Assembly: GCA_959347315.1 (NCBI GenBank)
Contig: OY365810.1
Coordinates: 32,145,083 to 32,209,082 of the forward strand
DNA length: 64,000 nt
Source: Bimastos eiseni
Lineage: Eukaryota > Annelida > Clitellata > Crassiclitellata > Lumbricidae
Direction: 5' to 3'
Part shown: positions 46,467-59,514 of the stretch, in pieces
How the letters are laid out: each line of letters begins with the position of its first letter
Numbering within the stretch: position 1 is the stretch's first letter
Translations under genes and position numbers: made by a program
Notes under the pieces: model-generated
The model's input: only the letters and a program-made list of their open reading frames with translations
The model's database searches: none
Told to the model about the DNA's origin: nothing

Positions 46467-49400
46467 CTCAGTAATTACTTCTTACTTTCATGCATGCATA
46501 GACAAATAGTGAGACTTTCCAAACACATTTTTCATCGAAAAAAAATGTGTTCTATGGTTGTCAGCTCAGATGAGCCCTTACCTAAACGCTTACTTTATAG
46601 GTATGAAAAGGACTTACGTGTACGACGAGAGGCTTAAATGCGTAGTTTTTCAGATATCGGATATGAGACGGATAGCGAGAATAATTGAACTTGCGATATA
46701 TCACGTTGCACAGAGCCTTTATCTGAAAATAGATTGGTATTATTTTTATTTTCGTTGTGTATTTTATAAACTAAACTGACAACTTTCTGGCTCACTCTCC
46801 TCAGATACGATGTCATTGTGTAATTATGCCCTTGTCAACTGATAAGCCACTCTTTAGTCTACCTTGAAACATTCACTTAATCAACCTGTTAAGACTTATG
46901 TACGTCTAGTTATCACTGTGCTTGCCGCCATTCCTATTGCAGCTACATGATAAAATTAGGAGACCCTAATAGCGGGATAATATCCCCTCTGGGAATCTCT
47001 TTCGTCTACGTCTTCTGCGTAATATGGCACAAATTATTTGGTATACGTAAAATTCGGGGCAATAACAGTTTTCTTTGTTTATGTTTCGGCGTTTGCCACT
47101 CTGCATGTGTGTTTGTGGTTGGCTAGGTTGATGGGCAGCTCCACGGGCCGTGGTTGGTTGAAGCAATTCGTAAGCCTTATAAATGTAAGTGGTGATACGG
47201 AAATTTTTATTTAACTATATTGGTGTTCCATTCAGCTCAAGTCGGGTCATAGGTGAGGTTTAGAGTCGGATGCGGAACTAGATGTTAAAATTTTGATGAC
47301 CAAACGGTGGACTACATTTATTTAATTGTTGGTCCAATTAGATATAGCCCTATTTCTTTCATTAGGCCCTATACATGCAAATATAGAAATTCAGGAATCC
47401 ACACAAAGATCATAAAACTAATTATTTCTAACTTGGTTTAAAACATCAGTTTGTCATGTGCTACATTGATTTTGATACGGACGATGCACCAATTGTAACG
47501 GAATAATAATAATTATGTTTAAACTAGAAAATCTGTGTGCATGTTGTCACCTTGTCAATTTGTTGTTGCGGTCGAGTTTCATCGAGGTCGTAGAAGTAAA
47601 TCGTGTGATTTGGTAGAAGTTTCTCAACATTTCCAATGGCGTCCATTGCGATGTGAAAATAGTTTACATTGGCAGCAGTTACAAAAACAAAGTCATCTAG
47701 GTTTTCTCTCCGCATGGGAACAAAGTTCCTCAAAGGAATTCCAAGATTCGTTAGATAACTTGAGGACAGATTGAATGGAGAACCGAATGTTAAACTTTCA
47801 TTTTCGTTCGGAGTGCAATATCGAATTTTTGACCAATCGATTGAAAGACATTCTTTCTCATCAGACTAAATGTAAATATTAGGTCCGTAAGAGTCAGTAA
47901 GAAACATTTCAGTTATAAAGGACTGCGTAATGTAATGTGGCTCTGCTGTTATATAGCGCTTCTCGACGACACTGCGGACACTAAATCCACGTGCAAAGAT
48001 ACAAACTAATGGTGGTGATAGGTGCAGTTTGACGACACTGTGTGATAAAAAGATTATTAGTTTGCCCTCCTTTATCCGGGCTTAGGTCGGGCATTGTCGG
48101 ATTATAAGCAGTTCCGGAGTTATACAAACTAATTTCATGGCTGTCATATAATATTTAATCGCCATTTTGCATATGCACTTATAACCTGACCGACAGAATA
48201 TATGTTATAATTGGGAATATACCAAATAAATTAAATCCGCAAAAATGCAATACACGTGTGTTCTGAAATTTCACAGCGTGTTTTGTACTGGGATGCGTTT
48301 TTATCGGTAACAGAAGCTTCTGTGATTAACACTCGGACGTAGGCCTACGCCCAATGAGCCAACATGCAAACATTCCACCTGTGTAAACACCGTGTTGCAA
48401 ATCAGTCATCGTATTATGCTAACACTCGATGTTTAGTTTCAGATTTTCTACGATTTCAAGCCAGGAACGGGGAGGATAAACTGGTCTACCCTCGTACCCC
48501 AATCGAGACTTCGCTGCGCTACTCTCGTCATAGCTCTCTCGACGCAAGTGCGCGTCCCAGTGAGATCAAGCCGTCGTCGATAGGGAAAGGAAGTCCTCGC
48601 CATGTGTGACGCCGAATGGTCAGCGCCCCTCACTTAACCAACATGACGTACACTATTGAATCAGTTTACGTTTACTCGAGTGTGATGAGGAAAGAGCAGC
48701 GCTGCCGAGGCCCCGTGTTGAACCCAATGATGAGCCCTCGAACTTCCACCGAATGTACGAAAGGATCATGCGTCCCCAGCGTTGGAGAGCGATGATCTGA
48801 CCTGCGAGGAACTGATGACAGTGGCTCTCGACTAAGGATGTGAAGCTTTGGTGACACAAATGATGACGATTGTTTGCAGGCTGATCTACCGGGGTTGCCG
48901 GAATATGAATTGAACTGACATCGTTATGATGATGTTGAGATGACAGCGAAACCACTGTGTCTACCAAAACACGATGAAAATCTGCGGAATAAAAGACTTT
49001 ACACCAGTGACGATCCAGTGTCTAAAGTCAATCGCAGGAATCGACAGTTACGCAAATCGGTTGGCAACTGCTCCGAACTTCGATGTCCATATAAACCACT
49101 CTAGAGATTCTTTGAACTTACATGGCTTGAGAGCCAGGAAACCCAATGGCGTTTTGACGAGGGGAGAATTACAATTAATGAACGTTCCTTTCCCATAATA
49201 TCAGCCGACCAGAACCGGCCACTTGTTTGAGGATAGCAGTGGAATATGGCACTAAAATTCATGCGATGAGTGAGATGGACCTAGATGGTGTTTATGCGAC
49301 TCATCCTACATTGAACGCTGCCAAAGGACTGAGAGCCACGCCACCTCAAGTTACAGAGCTGGAACAATGTCACCAGATCGAGCCATGGGTCTCACTGTGA

Positions 49401-50979
49401 AAATGCTGAACCCGACCCTAAACACGGTCCAAGTAAAGCGTGTAATACAGTGCCTAACCGATGAAGTGACCTTGGGTGCGAATGAATTATTCGACCAGTA
49501 CCAGCAGAACAGGCAAATGGAATCAATTAACTGTCCGAGGAACAGATCGAGAACATACAGGCATCGTTGTGGCAAACCGAAGCCTCCGACGCACCGTCTG
49601 AGGAAGTGGACAGCGTTAAACGACTTGTGCTGAAGTGTCAAAGTACTTTTCATTGCACGAGTGTGACATGGGCTAAACAGACATTTTACAGCATGAGATT
49701 CATTTTCGTAGCATGTTAATGAACATTGCTAAATGTCTAAGATGTCTGAGGTCACATCAACTAAGCGCCGCAGTCGAGATCACCCCGGTCGACCGGCGGA
49801 GGTTATAGCCCAGATACCCTCTCAGGGGCGCGCCGAGGTGCTGGAGTTATAGGAGCCACACAAGAAGGTCAGGGCACGACACTTCGTCTGAAAATTTCGT
49901 TCGAGAGATTGTATTCTTTGAAAACGGCAACCGAGATTACATACATATGGTAAGCACACCGATACGTGACATTTTGGCGTAGCCGTTTTGTCGCAGGACG
50001 TTTTTGGCACAAGACGTTTTGGCGCAGAGCTCTTATTCAATAATATGGTAATCTACCACCTTTGTTTGGTAAATTATTCCCCATATCAAATCAGGTAAAG
50101 CTTTTTTCGGAAGTAGGCTAGAAGATGGGTCGGTAAGAAGAATCATGATGAAATATAAGCTGGATCAATGAAAAGTATTCTTTTATACTGGGAGCTGGAT
50201 TAATGAAAAAAATCATGCTTAAGTGGAGGCTAGCTTGAGGAAAATAATTATGCTTAAGTGAAAGCTGGACTGATGAAGAAAATCAGGGTCAAATGGAAGC
50301 CGGAATGATGCAAAAGAATCATTCTTAATGGAAGCTGGATTGATGAAAATAGTTATGCTTAAATGGAAGCTGGGTTGATGATAAATAATGCGGTCCATTT
50401 GGAAGTGGTAATGGTGTACAGATTTTGACTAGTTTAGCAAAATTCGTTTTAAATTATCCAGCTTCATAGGACATTATATATTGTATCAGAGATCTGTACA
50501 AAAACGACAATGTTCCAGGCCGTCCTGCGACAAAACGGCTACGCCAAATAGGCTGCGTAAAAACGTCTTGCTTCGTAAACACAAAGCATTTGTTTATTTG
50601 TGTGGCACAGTGGTCGATTGGTTAGAGCGGTCAGCCCGTAACGTTCATTGTGCGCTGAGCGCGCGGGTTCGACCCTCATCCGGTGAGTCACTGTGTAAGG
50701 ACCTTGAGCAAGTCCTTTGCGCACAATTGCTCTGCAGTACAACTGCAATTGCGCCGTTCATTCCTCTTTTCAAACTATGCATTTCAATGTATAAAATTAT
50801 TTCTTAGTATTAATTAATTTGAAATTGTTTAGACAACAAACTATCCAAGGATACAAAATTGTGCAGCAGATGTTACGTCGATTTTTGCGTAAATGTTTAA
50901 CTATTTGCTTTGATACAATTAATATTTCTTTATATTATGAATGGTAATAAATTGACATTATTATTATTATTATTATTAC

Positions 50980-51022
<43 letters not shown>

Positions 51023-51294
51023 ACTATTTGAGGTATTTACTATTGGATTACAAAGTATGAAGTGATTTGAAAAACAATTGTGTAGGCCATACATTTTTCA
51101 AAAGTATTAATCGAACTAGCAGAAAGTGTCACGGGCCACATAAAATGTGTCCCGTTTAGGTCTACCTGATTCGTTTCCTGCTTTGCTTTATCAACAACGA
51201 TTGACAGATGAATAATACCGAAGCTGTACATATAATAGACCAATCCAACCACGACAAACACTGTCACAGTCAATAACACTCTTTTCGTTGGCAT
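45496..51294 (-). CDS. Gene D: DUF1647-like type II membrane protein, intact
   Basis: Exons 51294..51166 (43 codons), 47865..47551 (105), 46722..46618 (35) and 46038..45496 (180 plus TAG) give 363 aa; all borders are GT-AG and phase 0. Anchor VTVFVVVGLVYYMYSF is at about 10-25; exon 2 starts SDEKECLSIDW, then VFVTAAN and IYFYDLD; exon 3 has NVIYRKFNYSRYPSH; exon 4 has FWVDSSIRF, the four-cysteine stretch and CHRFDQSAINIL. The first half of exon 4 (DEAFISGGILTFERS, EATHEEMYRF) matches gene G almost exactly at DNA level, while the second half matches gene E, so the exon is a conversion patchwork. Introns are 3300, 828 and 579 bp; intron 1 holds the foldback element and a SINE. Confidence 0.82.
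49972..50548. mobile_element. Foldback/MITE-like element, mate
   Basis: Same element as 23239-23816 with both inverted arms and the internal 36-42-bp tandem repeats (50133-50425). Confidence 0.7.
50602..50755 (+). mobile_element. tRNA-derived SINE, epsilon mate of copy 2
   Basis: Same insertion as 23869-24022. Confidence 0.8.
50958..51023. repeat. (ATT)n microsatellite
   Basis: Mate of 24222-24278, in intron 1 of gene D. Confidence 0.93.
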
Positions 51295-51835
51295 TCTTAT
51301 CCAGCCGAAGCATTAAAATGAAGTTCAGCTAACGAATCAACACACTCAAAATCACTCATTAATTTGGCCTTTTTTAATTGTAATGCGCATTCCCTTATCT
51401 TAGCAGGTCGGTTGCTGAATGGTCTGCTGGCAGTCAGCTAAGACGACCCTAAGCAGAAAGAATCAAACTCATGAAGTCACGTTTATGCATGCATGGCATG
51501 TCTTTCTGCATAAATTATTAATTAGGCCAACTACATAATTATTTATATTCTCCCCGAAGACGTGCTACAATCGTAAATTTAATATCTTGAAACCAACACG
51601 ATGTCACCGGCTTACGTATGACAACACCTACCTGAAAGCCCACTCGAGCTTTGCTCCTCTGAGGCATAATTTATGAAATCGCAGTGGTAAAGGGAGCTAT
51701 TCTGTAATAAACGTATTTGGCCACCACTCATGCTGTGTATTGAGTCTCAAGGCCACTAATAAATTGTGTGTCTAATTCGCGGACCACCACTGAAATTGTG
51801 CCTCTGACGCACTATGGCTAATTACTCTTACCACT

Positions 51836-51893
51836 ACTACTATTACTACTACTACTACTACTTTCCCTCCCCCTCCACCTACTACCACTACTC

Positions 51894-51924
<31 letters not shown>

Positions 51925-51944
51925 CATCATTATTTTTATTATTA

Positions 51945-52021
<77 letters not shown>
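51836..52021. repeat. (ACT)n/(ATT)n microsatellite
   Basis: Contiguous with the LINE tail that starts at 52022; contains ATC variants. Confidence 0.93.
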
Positions 52022-52152
52022 TTGCCCGAGGTTTTAATAATCCATCAGGCGATACAAACAATATCCGGAGATGTGATGATTTTCCAGAACGGCAACTCAC
52101 TCGGCAGTGTGTGGTAGGTCAAATGTGCCTCTGAAGGTATCAGCAGTAAAGC

Positions 52153-52187
<35 letters not shown>

Positions 52188-52880
52188 CATTATTATTATT
52201 ATTATTATTTTGCCCGAGGATTTAATAATCCATCAGGCGATACAAACAATATCCGGAGATGTGATGATTTTCCAGAACGGCAACTCACTCGGCAGTGTGT
52301 GGTAGGTCAAATGTGCCTCTGAAGGTATCAGCGGTAAAGCGTTGGATTGCGGTAGCTAGGCGTTGGAAAAGATAAGATGTCTCTCTGATATCTCCAGTGC
52401 TTAGTGTTAGAACGTTTACCCAGATCCTTAATAAAGTCTAGTCCATTTATGTTAATGGGGCCTAGGGTCTCAAAAGCCACTGATACAAAATGATGGTTGG
52501 TCAGCAGGTGGACGTATTTCGCATTCTTTCTTGTGGCCGCCATTTCCGCTGCTGCCCCTGCCGCCTGGATGTAGGATGGAGCAACCGTGTCTGTCATTTA
52601 TTGTCGTATGTCTGGCAATTCGGCCCGGGCCTAGACTGCATGATAGGCCATGCGAACCATGTGCCGCCACCCTCGACCCACATTGGCACGTGTGAGGCTC
52701 GCATATTATCGATCTAAGTCTGAGACTCACCGCCACTCTGATCGTTTTGTCATCCATTCGCAATCCACATGATGATATCGGGAGTGCGAATATCCAGTCG
52801 CCTACATGAGGCGCTGAGCCTCTTTAAGTCTTGCTTGATGGTACGTGTCGTTGCATGAGTCGATCAGTAAGTCCTTCATT
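52022..52880 (-). mobile_element. LINE ORF C-terminal part with duplicated tail and internal deletion
   Basis: Mate of 25207-26028. The terminal about 133 bp (from TTGCCCGAGG to GTAAAGCG) occurs twice, at 52022-52155 and 52209-52342, separated by an ATT run. The [14 protein letters not shown]...WDAT part is deleted, joining RIARHTTIND to the downstream alanine-rich region. It is dead. Confidence 0.62.
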
Positions 52881-52884
52881 CCTT

Positions 52885-52896
52885 CATTTTCTTCTT

Positions 52897-52982
<86 letters not shown>

Positions 52983-53048
52983 CTCTAGTTATTTCTACCC
53001 ATTTGACGCATGCCTACTAGTGAGGTCTATTTCGAATCCTTTCACGCG

Positions 53049-53084
<36 letters not shown>

Positions 53085-53101
53085 CATTATTATTATTATT
53101 A

Positions 53102-53169
<68 letters not shown>

Positions 53170-53170
53170 G
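52885..53170. repeat. Long (TTC)n/(ATT)n microsatellite with an insert
   Basis: TTC units, ATT units, about 70 bp of unique sequence (52983-53049), then a second ATT run to 53170. Confidence 0.93.
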
Positions 53171-53654
53171 CAAACGCAACTTATTCTTGTTCAGTTTACC
53201 CACTATATACCCAGTCTTCAACACATTCTAGATAACCTTGACACGGGGTTTAGGACATTATAGTCTGCATGTAACCTCCCTGCCATTACCCTTATGCCAT
53301 TACCCTCTGCTTTACCCCCGTAGGATATTACACCCCCTACCATTATCCCACTGCCATTAACCACTGGAATTACGCCTCTGTATTTTGCCTCTACCATTCA
53401 CTTATGAATATTGAATAGTAGGACCTATGTGTTGTCGATTTGTTTGCTTTATCTTGTGTGTCGTTATAGTTTACTGTGATGCATGAAACAAATTAAAAAA
53501 AATTTATATAACTGTTTGACCGGTTTGTGTTGCTCTAATTACTGATGAAAATTAATAATGACAATTCATTAAGGGCATACCAATTAACTTCTTATTATGT
53601 AAATACAACATGATACAGAAAAACTATTCACCGGACTACAATTAAATAGGGTCA

Positions 53655-53720
53655 ACATCATGTTGTTGTTGTTGTGGCGGCGGTGGTGGTGATGATGATG
53701 ATGGTGCTTGTTGTGTTGAT
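53655..53720. repeat. Trinucleotide mosaic (GTT, GGC, GGT, GAT)
   Basis: A run of GTT then GGC/GGT then GAT units just 3' of gene G; it produces a His/Asn-rich antisense frame. Confidence 0.85.
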
Positions 53721-53798
53721 ATAATAGATGTTCTGTCTCTAAGATAAACAACTGTCTTAAGTTAGCGCACCCAAGCGACGACCCCGCTCGCACATCAA

Positions 53799-56700
53799 TT
53801 ACAGAAAGTATGCACCCGATTTCTTTTTAATTCCAAGAGGGCAAATTGAAAGCAGTTCCTTTTGCGCCACACGACGATGAACATACAGCTGACCGCGATG
53901 GCTGGTATACAAAGAAACATTGTGGAAGAAATGGTTGGCCATCAGGATGTTAAGAGCCGACTGGTCAAATCGATGACAGTCGGCCCAGATGTCCTTCCCC
54001 TTGAAATTACACGACAACTGTCGGGTAGGCGACATGCATTCCTCTCTGAGGGCGCATAACACCCACCAAACAATGATCCTGGTATATATTTCCTCCGTTC
54101 GATAAATGTAGATACTGTTGGCTCCGTACTGTTGGGTATTGGCAGCAGCTTGAGCAGAAATAGGAAGAAATCGATACATTTCTTCGTGTGTAGCTTCGAA
54201 ATTCGAATGGACGGATCGTTCAAATGTCAGAATTCCACCGCTGATAAATGCTTCGTCCAGTGTCAAACTCAGATTCTTCGTCTTGAAACGAATGGATGAA
54301 TCGACCCAGAAGACTCGAGGAAACTCGAACAACATCTCCTGAAGCAGCATAACTAACATATTGAAGTAACGTTAATACACATTGTCCGATGGATTTTAAC
54401 ATCCATTTCAAAGTGTGACCGTAATATATAAATTCTGTCAATGTTGTCCATAACTATCAATTATTGACCCTAACAAGGACAAGCATTCTATTAGTCATAA
54501 AGGCAACACAGAATTGCTCGGTGTCCGGCTGGAAACGGCTACCTACAAGTATACATGTCATCTGTTGCTAGATGGCACACATATGTAATTTAGTTCATTT
54601 CATTCGTATTAAAAAAATCTTCATACATGTACAATTATCAACACTATAGCAATAAGCATTTACGAAAATAAACAAAGGAAAATGAGGTAAGAAACCGATT
54701 ATTACTTTTGAAGCAATAATCCAGAAGTGTAATTGATGTTTAAACAACTTTGGATCGAAGAGGCTGCAAAAGGTCTTGAATATACTATTCCAATTTTTGT
54801 CCTCACATCTGATTGAGAATTTGCGTGATAGCATGAAGCTAGGTGCATGATGTTGCATGACTGAATGTATGAGGTCAGGTGATAGAAACTTACATGGGAA
54901 ATAAGATTATGTTGGCAAAGCGTTGAAGAGAATCGATACATAAAGTAAGTAAGTGAGTTTGAATATTCTTTATTAGACTCCCAGCAAACGTACAGTAGCT
55001 TACATAATGTATAAACAGTAGTATCAAATTTAGACAATAGCATCAATTTTAAACAATAATATCAAATTTAAGCAATAGTATAAAAGAGGCTGCAACTAGT
55101 TTGTAGTTATTTTATCTGCGCAGCTTTTATAATCCCGAGATGCCTGAATTATTGCTCTGATCATTGACACACGTTAAGAGTATTTGCTTAGCTTATTTTA
55201 AACATGCAATTTTATTTATTTAATCCAAACATTACTTGTATCAATGAAATATGTGTTTTGGTTAATTTAACCTTCTTCTTGTGCCTAATTATATTAAATC
55301 ACAAAAGGACGCGTGACCCGTACATGCACACTTTCAATCGTAGTTAATCATGAACGCTGTAATTGTCTGTCAGTCCATTTCGATGAGTACTCGCTCCTGA
55401 AACACACTGCCTTGCAATCATCTGTTTAGCCCTCTTGCCCTTTGCTGTATTACTTCCAGTAGCGTAGCTAGGAGGGTGCGGGGTAGCGACCGTTCCCTCT
55501 GAGAACAGTTGTAGAAAAGTTGGGCTTTTTAAGGAAATTTATAGTAAAATGTTTAGATATTGATCCTGTTAGGCCTACTAATGAAACACACGTGTCTACT
55601 ACACGTCATAACTTATAAACATTATTGTCACTGCATAACTTACCATCACTGGTCCTTGCCTTGCAAAGAATCGTTGATGGTGAAATTAAAAACTGTAGGC
55701 CTACTCATGAATAGATTGCAGAGGCAACCCTGGAATTCCTGCTACAATTGAGACTTACGAAAGTTTTTTCTTTTAACATTTTGTTAAAAAAAATTTTGCA
55801 TAAGGCTTTCAATTTATTCACATATTTCCAGAAAATTAGAATTCATTTCTTAACAGCTAGTCATTTGATTCAGCGTTTAGAAAATGGCGATAGAAGCTGG
55901 CGAAATAAATTGTAATCAGAATTTGAAGAGATCGAAAAAGAAGCAAAGCTTAACGAGCTGGCTGAGAAATGTGATATTTCTAACGAATAGAAGCAACAGA
56001 GAGCACGCAAATGAAAGGATTTCATGGCGACATTGCAGAGGATGAAAGGATATCTGATGCTCGGAGAAAGTCATTGTTAAAAGTATTTAGTGTCAATATG
56101 TCAATGAATTCTTTCATGAGAAACACAAATAAAATATTCGATCATTTTAAAGACGTGGCTCCCAAGTTTAGTTGTATATAGAGAAAAAGTGTTGGTGATG
56201 AGGACAATTTGAAATATTTGGAACATTTGGCAGTCAAAAACTCAGATGCAGGCCTAATTGAAAGTGGAACTAAAATTGTGCAAGAATATTTATCATTTAG
56301 AGACATGTACAAAGAAAGTTCAAGTGAAGACGAAACTCAGGAAAGCAGTGACCATCAACAGCGCACTGAAATTTATGATGGCCAATGACATGTGTTCTAT
56401 ATACCCAAAGTTGTCAACATTGTGTTGCATTTTTCCGACTATGCCAGTAAGCACAAAGCGGTTCTGGAGTAGAACGATCCTACAGTCGTCTCAAACTCAT
56501 TAAATCTTACCTACGTAACGGCTCCACAATGAACGAGGGCAGGTTTTCCAACTTAGTGCTGATTATGACCGAAAAACATTTTGCTGCCGAGGTGGATTTA
56601 TAACAAAGTAATTCATCATTTTGCAAGAATTAAACCTAGCCGAAAATGGCTGTTATAGAGTTACCAGTTTTGTGTAGAATACAGAATGGAGTTATTCAAA

Positions 56701-59139
56701 AGAATTAGTACATAATTATAACACTTTATTAGATATTTTTGCTTCTAAATTCGACTGTATTCCATAATTCTAGTACTATATACATTATAATTTATAACAC
56801 CTCATAAGTTATGTTTACTGATATTACGACTTTCGTTATTTCAAAAATTACTTTGAGATGATTTCATTTGACATTGAAAAAGTTGGAGCCTTTTTAATGT
56901 GCTCGCCGTTCCCTCTGACGCTAAAACCTGGCTACGCCACTGATTACTTCATCACGGTTTAGACTCAAAACAATGATTTTGGACACTTCTTCGTGTAAAG
57001 TCTGTTTCTCCCTCAGAGGAGTACGCGCAAAGATGTGTTATTACTGTTATTAAACTTCTAAACCAATGACATTGTTGTGGTGAACACTTACGTGTACTAT
57101 TAGCGGTTTAAATGCGTAGTTTTTTAGATACTGGACGTGGGAAGGATATCTGAAGAAGTTGAACTTACGGTATATAACGCCACATAGCGATTTAATCTGA
57201 AATAACAAGTCGTAATATTCTCATTAGGCAAAATACCAGGAACACAACGCTATTCGGAGCGCCATATTTAAAATATTTTAATAAGATTCTCTCAGACAGA
57301 TGCATGATCTAACGTTCAAGAGCTGAGATTTTAAGCCTCTGTTTTCTTCCTCACGATGATTGCTGTTCGGCAGCCGTTTACTTAATTTCAGTTCCTAACT
57401 ATTATCAATTGAGACTAATAGCTGAACATGAAGGTATATAAGCCTATATACGGATTATTGCGCATTTAAGTGTACATACGTGGGCCTATGTATGTAACAT
57501 GCATACGTAAGATATTTTGCGTAGGCTACATATGGGAGCATAAGTAGGTGTACACGTATGTATTTATTTGTTTGTAAACCTATTTATGGCTCTGCGTTAG
57601 GTCAACTTGTCGATCCGAATCTTTATAAGTGATACCAAGTTTGGTTCATTATGTTAATGATTTGCATACAGATTTAAAAACTAAATTGATCTTTTTAAAT
57701 GATTTACCCAAAGCTATGTCTGAACGTGTAGACCTCCCTATTTCAAAAACAAAACTGGAAGTTTCAATGTTTTCAAATATATTTGATTTTAAATGAAGCT
57801 AAATTGACTGGTTTGGATAAAAATATCCTGTGGAAAAATCATTGCCATTCCATGTTAAAAGCTACCGTAATTAGTAAATTATATTAAATATGCACAAAAT
57901 CTCCCTCGCCCCTCCAGACGTCCATGGTTTCAGATACGGACTCCACCCGCACGTGTTTGCAATATTGTGACTGTTTACGTTCCAGCCATGTTTAATTTTC
58001 TTTAGCTTACGCCCAACGCAATGACTTATGTCTGATCTGCTATCTTAAACTATCCATAAAATGTCGGGCTCCATTTATTAGGGTTGCTGGTCCACATTTT
58101 ATCCATGCGTGTCGTAGGGATGGGGCGACAGGATAGCTTGATTGAACGATTCGATTCGACCGCAGACCTATGATTTAAAACATATTGTCATTAGCGTAGT
58201 CTAATTACCACTTTTGTTTAGTAGATTCAGTTTAGCGACACTGTGTGTCATATTGATAATGGTTGATCTTGGTACAGACATTTCTCATGTTGGTAAATAA
58301 TTCCCTGAGGAGGAATTCTAGACTATCGTGAACCAGGATGCAATGATATTTCTCTAAAAGAAATTTACCTGCGGCTGTGAAATAATGAAAAGGATTACGT
58401 TTCGTTTACCTTAATGGTGTCTTCTTCGGTCCGATTGAAATCGAGATCGTAAAAGTAAATCGTATAATTCGGTAAAAGTCTTTGAATATTTCCAATGGCG
58501 TCCATTGCAGCGTGAAAGTAGTTTTTATTTGCGGCAGTGACGAAAACAAAGTCATTGAGGTTTTCTCTTCTGATGGGAACGAAGTCTTTTAAAGGAATTC
58601 CAAACTCCTCTAGGTAACTTGAAGACAGATTGAAAGAACTGCCGAATGTTAAAGTACTATTTTCAGACGTGCTGCAATAACGAGGATCTGGCCAGTTGAC
58701 TGAAAGGCATAGTTCCGTTATATTAATCTAAGTGAAGCCAGAAAATAAACACATGATGTAAATCTTAAAGTGAGGGGTCACATTCTAGCAGATAGGGTGG
58801 TAGTTGACAACGACTCAGACACACCTCACAAACAGAGACAGAAAGAAGTAGGACTAAGCTGTCATAAACAGAGACGGACAATCAAATATACAGACAAGCG
58901 CAGACAGAGTCAGACAAAAACAGAATCACGAATACACTGCAGGCTGAGAAAGGCAGAGGCTGTGAAATCAATACGAAATATACCTGAGTTGTCTGCTGAT
59001 CTGTTGAGAAAGTTAATGACAAACAATTTCTCTCGGTGCTCTGCAGAAAATGCGTCAATCCAATGAAGAAAATAATTATTCCCAGCACACAAATTTTCAT
59101 TTTCGTAGTCAAAGACCATGCATCTCTTGTCCTTGACAT
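53799..59139 (-). CDS. Gene G: DUF1647-like type II membrane protein, intact
   Basis: Exons 59139..58984 (52 codons), 58727..58410 (106), 57196..57092 (35) and 54338..53799 (179 plus stop) give 372 aa with canonical borders in phase 0. Anchor CVLGIIIFFIGLTHFL is at about 17-32; an in-frame TGA lies upstream of the ATG. Exon 2 has VFVTAAN and IYFYDLD; exon 3 reads RKFNFFRYPSH instead of FNYSRYPSH; exon 4 has FWVDSSIRF, DEAFISGG and WADCHRFDQSALNIL. Introns are 256, 1213 and 2753 bp, the last carrying a hAT element. Exons 1-2 lie in block gamma and match gene F. Confidence 0.82.
54360..55448. other. Intron 3 of gene G, nothing firm
   Basis: AT-rich, not shared with the other family introns. 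Minus-strand frames at 54595-54858 and 54702-55046 have ordinary composition but no recognised motif. A cluster of ATCAAATTTA(A/G)ACAATAG-like repeats lies at about 55020-55085. Confidence 0.4.
55449..56950 (+). mobile_element. hAT transposon with intact ends and 8-bp target duplication
   Basis: The element spans 55457-56942. The ends are CAGTAGCGTAGCTAGG and CCTGGCTACGCCACTG, inverted repeats differing at two positions, flanked on both sides by ATTACTTC (55449-55456 and 56943-56950). Plus-strand remnants include VERSYSRLKLIKSYLRN and MNEGRFSNLVLIM, matching the C-terminal dimerisation region of hAT transposases. Stops and frameshifts throughout show the transposase is dead. It inserted into intron 3 of gene G. 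Confidence 0.9.
57197..58217. other. Intron 2 of gene G, nothing recognised
   Basis: AT-rich sequence up to the start of block gamma. No repeat family identified. Confidence 0.45.
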
Positions 59140-59283
59140 TGATAGGCTGTTTCATTTGATTACACGCTAAAAAAAACAAAGCTCATGCTAGGCTTGAATA
59201 AAAAAAACAATTGTATAAGTGAATAAGCCAAATGGAAGTCAGATAAACGTTGGGGTCGATAGCCCTTATAACTAATGACCGGG

Positions 59284-59514
59284 CTACAGAGATCGCGAAG
59301 ATAGGCATGAGATAGAGCTAGTAAGCAGCGCCATGCAGACTATAACAGCTATCCCATATCTAATCAGCACCTCAAAGGGAAGCCAGTGGATAACGTCGCA
59401 CAATGCGCACACGCATCTAGAGACATGACCAGATTGGGGCTTAACGCAACATCCGATCAAAGCACCGCAGTCGACCAGCCGTAAGGTCAGTGTAGAGCGA
59501 GCAACAGTTTTCAA
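59284..59514 (-). mobile_element. LINE reverse-transcriptase fragment (CR1/L2-like), mate
   Basis: Identical in reading to 14946-15176. Confidence 0.5.

Larger units (their letters stand above)
46570..53306. repeat. Segmental duplication epsilon, right copy
   Basis: Mate of 19830-26268, longer chiefly because of microsatellites and a duplicated LINE tail at 52.0-52.35 kb; it also lacks about 130 bp of the LINE body near 52600. Confidence 0.87.
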
